Shown: piece after piece, positions 6,988 to 11,586 of the stretch
Layout of the letters: every line of letters starts with the position of its first letter
How positions within the stretch are numbered: the first letter of the stretch is position 1
From: CAYJPA01 sp964371945
GTDB lineage: Bacteria > Chloroflexota > Chloroflexia > Thermomicrobiales > UBA6265
Assembly: GCA_964371945.1 (NCBI GenBank)
Contig: CAYJPA010000121.1
Coordinates: 1-11,586 of the forward strand
Direction of reading: 5' to 3'
DNA length: 11,586 nucleotides
The notes under the pieces: generated by a model
Databases searched by the model: none
Seen by the model: the letters and a program-made list of their open reading frames with translations, nothing else
What the model was told of the DNA's origin: nothing
Position numbers and translations under genes: made by a program

Positions 6988-9114
6988 ATGAGCACCCGGC
7001 CATTTCCAAAAGATGGATTTCGCGCGCTCAGGGAAACGGCCGACGTCGTTCGCCTCGCTGCCCACGTTGGCCGGCAGCGATTGCGTTTCGAAATCCGATC
7101 GCATCAGCTCGGAAAGCGCAAGACGCTCTCGGTCATTGCCGACCAACCCTGGCGTCTCGGTATCGGCATCGTGGCAGTGCTGGTTCCGTCGATTCTGCTT
7201 GCCTTCTTGAGCCCCTCGGTTCCGGTCACGACTCCAGGCATCGTTCTTCTGCTCGCTGTCGCGTGCTCTACCTATCTGGCTGACTGGGTCGGTGGCGCAA
7301 CGTCGCTCCTCCTGAGCGCATTGATGCTCGATCTTCTGTTCATCGGCGACCGGACAGATATCGGCTTTCCAGCCCGTTCAGACGAGACAGTCGGATTCTT
7401 GATCACCATAGTCTGCGGGGTGGGTCTGATCTGGCTCATCCAGCGCATCAAGCTCGAGAGCTTGGTCGATCGGCGTGCCGCGGTGGCGGCGCGTGCCGCC
7501 GCGACAGCCTTGGCCTCTGTCGAAGCGACGGCAGCATCGCATGCCAGCGGAAGCGCAACCAGTCGCTATGCGCTCAATCAGTCACTGCTGCGCGCGATGG
7601 TCAGCATCAATCGCGCTCACGTCGGCGTGCTCTTGTTGACGAACAAGGAGACTGGTGACCTGGAAGCGGCGGCCGAGTACGGACTCGACGGCATTGCTGA
7701 ACCCATCGTATCGGCGAGCGACGTCGGCGAGGCATTCATCGCCCAGATTGCGCACGAGCGTCGCGCACGAACGATCACCGATCTCGCATCGGATCGACGG
7801 GGGCATGGAAGCCTGCTTCAGGCCGCGAGCGTTCGCGCGTTACTGGGCGTGCCGCTGATCGATAGCGACGACGCACTGATTGGGGTCGCACTCGTTGGAC
7901 TCTTCGTCCCGCATCGCTTCAATCAGACGGAGATCGCCCGGGTCGACGCGCTGGCCGCACGCTCGGCGGCAGTACTCCAGGCCGCGCTCGGGATCGATCA
8001 ACGTGAAACAGCATTGCATAGCGCGACGGAGGCAAAACACTGGCTCGAGCTCGTCATCGCGGCGATGCCTGAAGCGGTCGTGCTTGCGATGCCGCCCGAT
8101 GGCCGCATCGTGGCTGAGAATCAGGCGGCGATCGCGCTGCTAGGACATCTTAGTGGACCCGGCATGGACGGAGATCTCCTGACCCGCATCACCATGCCCG
8201 ACGGTGAGCCCGTCGACGATGAATCTGATCCGATCAAGCAGGCGCTTCGCACCGGAGAAGTAGTCACCGGCGTCGAAATGCTCACCGCATCGCCGTCGGG
8301 CGTTCAAGTGCCAGTCCTCGTGAGCACTGCCCCGGTTCGAGAAGACGACGGCCCAGTGGTCGCGGTGGTCGCGGTTTTTCGTGACATCGCGGGACTAAAA
8401 GAAGCAAGCCGGCTCAAGGACGAATTCGTGTCCGTCGTTTCCCATGAATTGCGATCACCGCTCACGCCGATCCGAGGATTCGTGCAATTAGTCGCGCGCG
8501 ATCTGTCCCGCGAAGGAGGCCATGAACCGCAAGTCGGCCGCCTGAATTCGATCGCGGGACACGTCGATCGCATGACGCGATTGGTGGACGATCTGCTCGA
8601 TGTTTCTCGGCTCAAGTCGGGATCGCTCGAAATCCGCAGGCGAACGACCAATCTATCGGAACTCTGCGCGGACGTTATCCGAGATCGCTCATCGACGACG
8701 ACCAGTCATCAGTTCATTCTCTCCAACTCGGACCTTTCAGTGGTCGGAGACTGGGATGCCGATCGCCTCTACCAGGTGATCGACAACCTTGTTGGAAACG
8801 CGATCAAATACACGCCGCCCGGTGGGACGATCACTGTCTCCGCTGGACTAGACACCCTTCAGGGCGCGGCGATCGTCTCAGTGGTGGATAACGGCCCAGG
8901 GATCGCAGCCGCGGCGCGGGAACAGGTCTTTTCGGCCTTCTATCGCACCCCTGAAGCCGCGGCCAGTCGCATCGCCGGACTCGGCCTTGGTCTCTACATC
9001 AGCCACGAACTGGTGGCTGCCCACGACGGCACGATTGAGGTCGGCGCGGCCGAAGGGGGAGGCGCTGTATTCACGATCCGCCTCCCGCTCATCACCCGGG
9101 CCGTCGCCGCCTGA
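6988..9114 (+). CDS. Membrane sensor histidine kinase, DUF4118-GAF-PAS-HisKA-HATPase
   Basis: A 708-residue orphan sensor kinase. In order from ATG 6988 it has a basic cytoplasmic N-terminus and four close hydrophobic helices at about 58-152, resembling the KdpD-type DUF4118 membrane domain. An Ala-rich linker helix follows at 155-190, then a GAF-like domain at about 195-335 and a PAS-like domain at about 350-470 (PEAVVLAMPPDGRIVAENQAA). HisKA comes next with phospho-accepting His486 in SHELRSPLTPIRGF. The HATPase carries N-box NLVGNAIKYTPPGG (600-613), G1 DNGPGI (634-639) and G2 GLGLGLY (664-670). All catalytic motifs are intact. GTG 6964 would add eight residues; ATG 6988 is preferred, though its RBS is weak. 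No response regulator lies on either side, so the partner is elsewhere. The signal is unknown; GAF and PAS suggest a cytoplasmic small-molecule, redox or light cue. The downstream neighbour is a decayed sigma factor on the other strand. Confidence 0.9.
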   Translation: MSTRPFPKDGFRALRETADVVRLAAHVGRQRLRFEIRSHQLGKRKTLSVIADQPWRLGIGIVAVLVPSILLAFLSPSVPVTTPGIVLLLAVACSTYLADWVGGATSLLLSALMLDLLFIGDRTDIGFPARSDETVGFLITIVCGVGLIWLIQRIKLESLVDRRAAVAARAAATALASVEATAASHASGSATSRYALNQSLLRAMVSINRAHVGVLLLTNKETGDLEAAAEYGLDGIAEPIVSASDVGEAFIAQIAHERRARTITDLASDRRGHGSLLQAASVRALLGVPLIDSDDALIGVALVGLFVPHRFNQTEIARVDALAARSAAVLQAALGIDQRETALHSATEAKHWLELVIAAMPEAVVLAMPPDGRIVAENQAAIALLGHLSGPGMDGDLLTRITMPDGEPVDDESDPIKQALRTGEVVTGVEMLTASPSGVQVPVLVSTAPVREDDGPVVAVVAVFRDIAGLKEASRLKDEFVSVVSHELRSPLTPIRGFVQLVARDLSREGGHEPQVGRLNSIAGHVDRMTRLVDDLLDVSRLKSGSLEIRRRTTNLSELCADVIRDRSSTTTSHQFILSNSDLSVVGDWDADRLYQVIDNLVGNAIKYTPPGGTITVSAGLDTLQGAAIVSVVDNGPGIAAAAREQVFSAFYRTPEAAASRIAGLGLGLYISHELVAAHDGTIEVGAAEGGGAVFTIRLPLITRAVAA

Positions 9115-9299
9115 TCGTAAGCATCTCCCCAATTTGGCAGTCCGCCGAGGATCTCCAGATCGAGCTCGGCGAGGCGTTGGGATTCGGACTGGACCGTGGG
9201 CTCCTTCTCGCCCAACGAGTCAAGCATTCGAACGGCGACCGCTCGTCGGTGGTTTCGGTTCTCTTCAAATTGCCCTGCCGGCCAGTCGCTGTCGGTTAT
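9115..9299 (-). pseudogene. Remnant of an ECF41/SigJ-like RNA polymerase sigma factor (N-terminus only)
   Basis: Reading leftward from 9299, the frame gives TDSDWPAGQFEENRNHRRAV, then AVRMLDSLGEKEPTVQ, then LGG near 9141. This tracks the region-2 start of SigJ/ECF41 factors, as I recall it: DWLAxxFEEHRxHLRAV, AYRMLGSLSEAEDAVQEAWLRL and LGGWL. The expected start codon is ATA (9297-9299) instead of ATG, although an AGGGA SD sits about 9 nt upstream. The frame upstream is closed by TGA at 9303-9305. The conserved DAVQEAW core has become PTVQSES. Only about 55 of roughly 280-300 codons remain, because homology ends near 9141 and the histidine kinase gene occupies what should follow. Codon third positions still look coding. 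The gene diverges from the CMD pseudogene, the arrangement expected for ECF41 modules. The assignment rests on motif memory, without a search. Confidence 0.75.
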
Positions 9300-9300
9300 C

Positions 9301-9327
9301 GGTCACATTCCCTCATCGCGTTCCGTC
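9301..9327 (+). promoter_or_regulatory. ECF41-type promoter remnant upstream of the CMD pseudogene
   Basis: GGTCACA (9301-9307), a 16-bp spacer and CGTC (9324-9327) differ at one position from the ECF41 target signature as I recall it (TGTCACA, 16 bp, CGTC). The start point would fall about 40 nt before the pseudogene ATG at 9373. The site lies between the sigma remnant and the CMD pseudogene, exactly where an ECF41 factor would act. Confidence 0.6.
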
Positions 9328-9372
9328 ATAGCAGTAACAGTCGATCCGCGATCGTTGCGACAAGGAGAAACC

Positions 9373-9830
9373 ATGAATGCGCGAACGAGCAACCCAGTGA
9401 TGATTGTTCCCGAGGCGATGCAGGCGTTGCTTGCTCTGAGAGAAGCGACCGCAAATAAAGGGATTCCGCTTCGTACCCGTGAACTGGTGCACCTTCGCGC
9501 GAGTCAAATCAACGGCTGCAGCGTTCGTGTCGATATGCACCCGAGGCTTGCAGTGAAGGCGGGCGAGACCGAGGAGCGGCTCTTCGCGGTTGGGCATGGT
9601 GAGACGCTCCATATTTCACTGCAGCTGAGCGCGCCGCACTTGCGCTCACCGAGGCCGTGACCCGGCTCAGCGACCGGCCCGATCCTGTTCCCGACGAGGT
9701 TTGGAATGAAGCAGCTCGTTACCATGAGGAAGAGGCGATGGCAGCGCTAGTGCGCTCGATTTCGCTGATCAACGTCTTTAACCGGCTCAACGTAGCGACG
9801 AGTCAACCGGTCGGGTCTTGGGCGCCGTAA
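9373..9830 (+). pseudogene. Carboxymuconolactone decarboxylase/AhpD-family protein, disrupted
   Basis: An intact family member would be about 152 residues: an alkylhydroperoxidase-like protein whose CxxC pair reduces peroxides. An AAGGAG RBS (9362-9367) precedes ATG 9373. The first frame gives RELVHLRASQINGC, then DMHPRLAVKAGETEERLFAV, matching AhpD/CMD proteins. Near 9592 one base is missing, and the family sequence resumes in the -1 frame as AW, stop (TGA 9600-9602, where Arg is usual), then DAPYFTAAERAALALTEAVT. It continues through DPVPDEVWNEAARYHEEEA and SISLINVFNRLNVATSQPVG to TAA 9828-9830. The unshifted frame stops at 9658-9660. The second catalytic cysteine is also lost: C49-S-V-R52 (CGT where TGT/TGC is expected). 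Three independent lesions argue for real decay and against a sequencing error. Confidence 0.85.
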
Positions 9831-9917
9831 ACGTCATCAAATTTTTGGGGCCGGCGGAGCAACGAGCGCGAAACTCATGCCCGCTGCGTTCCCGGTCACC
9901 CGTCGCGTTGGAGCCGA

Positions 9918-11282
9918 TCAGTACCTTGAACGAGTTGTGCGGCGGTTGGTGATGATCCGGTGCCGGCGCGGCCGGAACATGCCGAAAAGCACGACCATGA
10001 CGATCATGGCGATCACCCCAACCGCGGCTGCGGCGACATAACGCCCGACATTCCTGGTCGTTCCAGCGTTGACCGGCGCCGGAATCCCGGCCACAAGACG
10101 CGCATAGCCATCGATCGAGACCGATAGTGTTTCACCGTCGATCCTCGTGCCGCTAAGCGGCACCAGGGCCGCGCCGTCCACGAGATAAAGCTTCGTTCCG
10201 GTGCGGATCGCTTCTTCGTCCAGCTTGATGTGAAATTCCGCCTTCTCGAGCAACGCGTAATCGATCGCGCGGCCGTCGGGTCCCGCGAACGTGACGTCGA
10301 ACCCGGTATCCGGAATCAGCTCAACCGCGTTCTGGACAGGGAGCTTCGAGTTTGAAATCGGGACAATGGTTACGGTCGAAGGTTCTTTAAGCGCTCCCGG
10401 CGGAACCTCGATTTCAGCGCCGGCCGGACAAGGGAGCACACCTCCCTCGGGCCCGATGATGGTGGCAACCATTCCTTCTTCAGATATCGTCGGAGCAAAG
10501 GTAGCATTCTGGCGAACCGTCGCGGTCGGAGCCGGCGTATTGGCCGCGGTTCCACCACCCTCATCCGGCGCATGCGTACCAACTGCCACATTTGTCGGCA
10601 GACCGCGAACCTCGTCGTAGGGAACAGGAGTTTTCGTCGGCTTCGTGGGTGCTTCTGTTGGCGTCGGTTGCGATTCTGTTGTTGCATCGGCGTCCTGGAT
10701 GTTCGTTTGTCCCCCCACCGAGCCGACTTCCGCATCGGCCGAGGATGGGCTATCGCTGTCGCGATCGGCCGCGACTCGCACTTCGATGGCACATTCCCCG
10801 GGAGTCTCACCAGCTTCATTCGACGCGAAGAGATAAACCGTTCGAGGCGCCTCGACCACGGGGGCAATCCAGACGAGCTCGATGGTTCCATCGCCTGGAC
10901 CCGTGCCGACCATCGTCGCGTCACCGTCGGACTCAGGATCGAAGTCGGTGTTCGGGCGCTCGACGGGGAAGTAGCCTTCGCCGGCATCGATGATTGCCAT
11001 TCCGCTGCCGCTCAATGTGAACGGCATCGCCTCCCCGCTCGAAACCGAGGTTAGGCAGGCGATCGATAATGTGGCGCCCTGCAGCGCTACAACCGGCACA
11101 ACGACGGCCAGAGAGCCCTTCCCGTCAGGGATATCACGCCGATGATCTGCGAGCGATGCGCCGGAGCCGGGCGCGGCAGCGGTTGATAATGCGTTTTGGG
11201 ACATGAACATCGCAACGAGGAGGAGTACTCCGATCCTCCGCAGTCGCATCGCGCCGCCTGGCCTGCATGCGGGCTGCGTCAT
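9918..11282 (-). CDS. Secreted, C-terminally membrane-anchored protein with Thr/Pro-rich stalk and ZU5-like segment
   Basis: A 454-residue protein without a named family that I recognise. A signal peptide is clear: basic MRLRRIG, then a hydrophobic run to about residue 28, then an Ala-rich likely cleavage zone near 35-37, with no lipobox cysteine. An Asp/Gly-rich beta-type region (55-170, Cys76 and Cys164 able to pair) follows. A Thr/Pro/Asp-rich linker spans about 175-265, including TPTEAPTKPTKTPVP. A segment at 273-398 with GPEGGVLPCPAGAEIEVPPG recalls the ZU5 pattern (GGxL, then PPGAL, then a TVTIVPIS strand). One transmembrane helix at 413-435 and a basic tail (RPRRHRIITNRRTTRSRY) fix the C-terminus inside. 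ATG 11282 has AGGAG 3 nt and GAGG 9 nt upstream; ATG 11249 is an alternative that keeps the signal. A cell-surface sensing or binding role is inferred from topology. It stands alone and converges on the CMD pseudogene. Confidence 0.8.
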   Translation of the reverse strand: MTQPACRPGGAMRLRRIGVLLLVAMFMSQNALSTAAAPGSGASLADHRRDIPDGKGSLAVVVPVVALQGATLSIACLTSVSSGEAMPFTLSGSGMAIIDAGEGYFPVERPNTDFDPESDGDATMVGTGPGDGTIELVWIAPVVEAPRTVYLFASNEAGETPGECAIEVRVAADRDSDSPSSADAEVGSVGGQTNIQDADATTESQPTPTEAPTKPTKTPVPYDEVRGLPTNVAVGTHAPDEGGGTAANTPAPTATVRQNATFAPTISEEGMVATIIGPEGGVLPCPAGAEIEVPPGALKEPSTVTIVPISNSKLPVQNAVELIPDTGFDVTFAGPDGRAIDYALLEKAEFHIKLDEEAIRTGTKLYLVDGAALVPLSGTRIDGETLSVSIDGYARLVAGIPAPVNAGTTRNVGRYVAAAAVGVIAMIVMVVLFGMFRPRRHRIITNRRTTRSRY

Positions 11283-11586
11283 TTGCTCCTACCTCACCGG
11301 CTCACGATCGCGATCCGCGTTTGCCGGTATGCGGGGTGGTTTCCTTCGCACGTAGCGTCAAATCACCCAGCAATGAATGGGAAGAGGTTACCACCAATCT
11401 GAGATGGGACTCAATCGCCTTAAGTCAAAGAAATAATCTCCAGCTGGCGGTTGCGTCTTCTGGCGGACCACTCGTATAGTTCCCTTATCCTATGATTTTC
11501 GGATGCTCAAGAGGCCTGGAAGATCAGTTAATTGTCTCGCCATGGCTCTCTGGAGCAACCACAAACGCGAGAAAACGCGGCCTAAG
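11283..11586. other. 304-bp stretch without a recognisable gene
   Basis: This stretch holds the RBS (GAGGTAGGAG on the minus strand) and presumably the promoter of the leftward surface-protein gene, although no clear minus-strand -35/-10 pair is visible. It also holds a candidate rightward promoter at 11451-11480. Two short plus-strand frames starting at ATG 11492 and ATG 11503 are open to the window edge, with weak RBS context and no recognisable protein family. I see no tRNA, long repeat or terminator. Confidence 0.5.
11451..11480 (+). promoter_or_regulatory. Candidate rightward promoter at the window edge
   Basis: TTGCGT at 11451-11456 and TATAGT at 11475-11480 are separated by 18 bp; the -10 matches consensus at 5 of 6 positions. 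It would drive a gene starting at or beyond the right edge, divergent from the surface-protein gene. Confidence 0.35.

Noticed and set aside
8994..9227. Leftward 77-codon ORF overlapping the end of the histidine kinase gene
   Set aside because: Its part inside the kinase gene is antisense shadow. Only the portion from 9115 upward shows sigma-factor resemblance, and that is reported as a pseudogene.
9196..9660. Longer plus-strand start for the CMD-like gene
   Set aside because: The residues before ATG 9373 do not resemble the family and read through the sigma remnant and promoter. A good RBS precedes 9373.
9831..9917. Bidirectional terminator between the CMD pseudogene and the surface-protein gene
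   Set aside because: There is an AT-rich CAAATTTTTG stretch but no GC stem followed by a T-run on either strand.
1..11586. Defence system, CRISPR array, IS element or prophage
   Set aside because: No spaced repeats, transposase, integrase, terminal inverted repeats or known defence domains were seen in any frame.

Overview
The window is GC-rich bacterial chromosomal DNA. Codon use, a type 2 ferredoxin-NADP+ reductase, URO-D-family proteins with a His-Ile-His-Gly motif, and a Thr/Pro-rich extracytoplasmic protein without a lipobox suggest a Chloroflexota (Thermomicrobia-like) organism. That assignment is inference: there is no rRNA or other marker beyond the end of a trpS gene. No IS element, tRNA, rRNA or CRISPR array was recognised.

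Left part (1-2980, plus strand): the 3' end of trpS with its KMSKS loop, then a 12-helix MFS transporter 34 bp downstream. Next comes a URO-D/methyltransferase-like protein with a very strong ribosome binding site and a long imperfect inverted repeat in its leader. Middle (2981-5338, minus strand): a second MFS transporter converges on the URO-D gene and lies just downstream of a ferredoxin-NADP+ reductase (YumC type), probably in one transcript. A perfect 10-bp hairpin places the likely start codon of this transporter in its loop. A 232-bp divergent promoter region separates the reductase from a rightward PLP-dependent aminotransferase (5571-6806).

Right part (6807-11586): after a hairpin and a good sigma-70-type promoter lies a 708-residue orphan sensor histidine kinase (DUF4118-like membrane domain, GAF, PAS, HisKA, HATPase). 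Directly behind it is the most informative stretch, 9115-9830, which first looks like empty intergenic DNA plus a short ORF. On the minus strand it holds the N-terminal remnant of an ECF41/SigJ-like sigma factor that has lost its start codon and its C-terminal part. Diverging from it on the plus strand is a carboxymuconolactone decarboxylase/AhpD-family pseudogene with a lost CxxC cysteine, a one-base deletion and an Arg-to-stop change. Between them is a sequence close to the ECF41 promoter signature (GGTCACA, 16 bp, CGTC). I read this as a fossil ECF41-CMD stress module, cut off at the end of the histidine kinase gene. The window closes with a leftward gene for a secreted, C-terminally membrane-anchored protein with a Thr/Pro-rich stalk and a ZU5-like segment, and then 304 bp without a recognisable gene.
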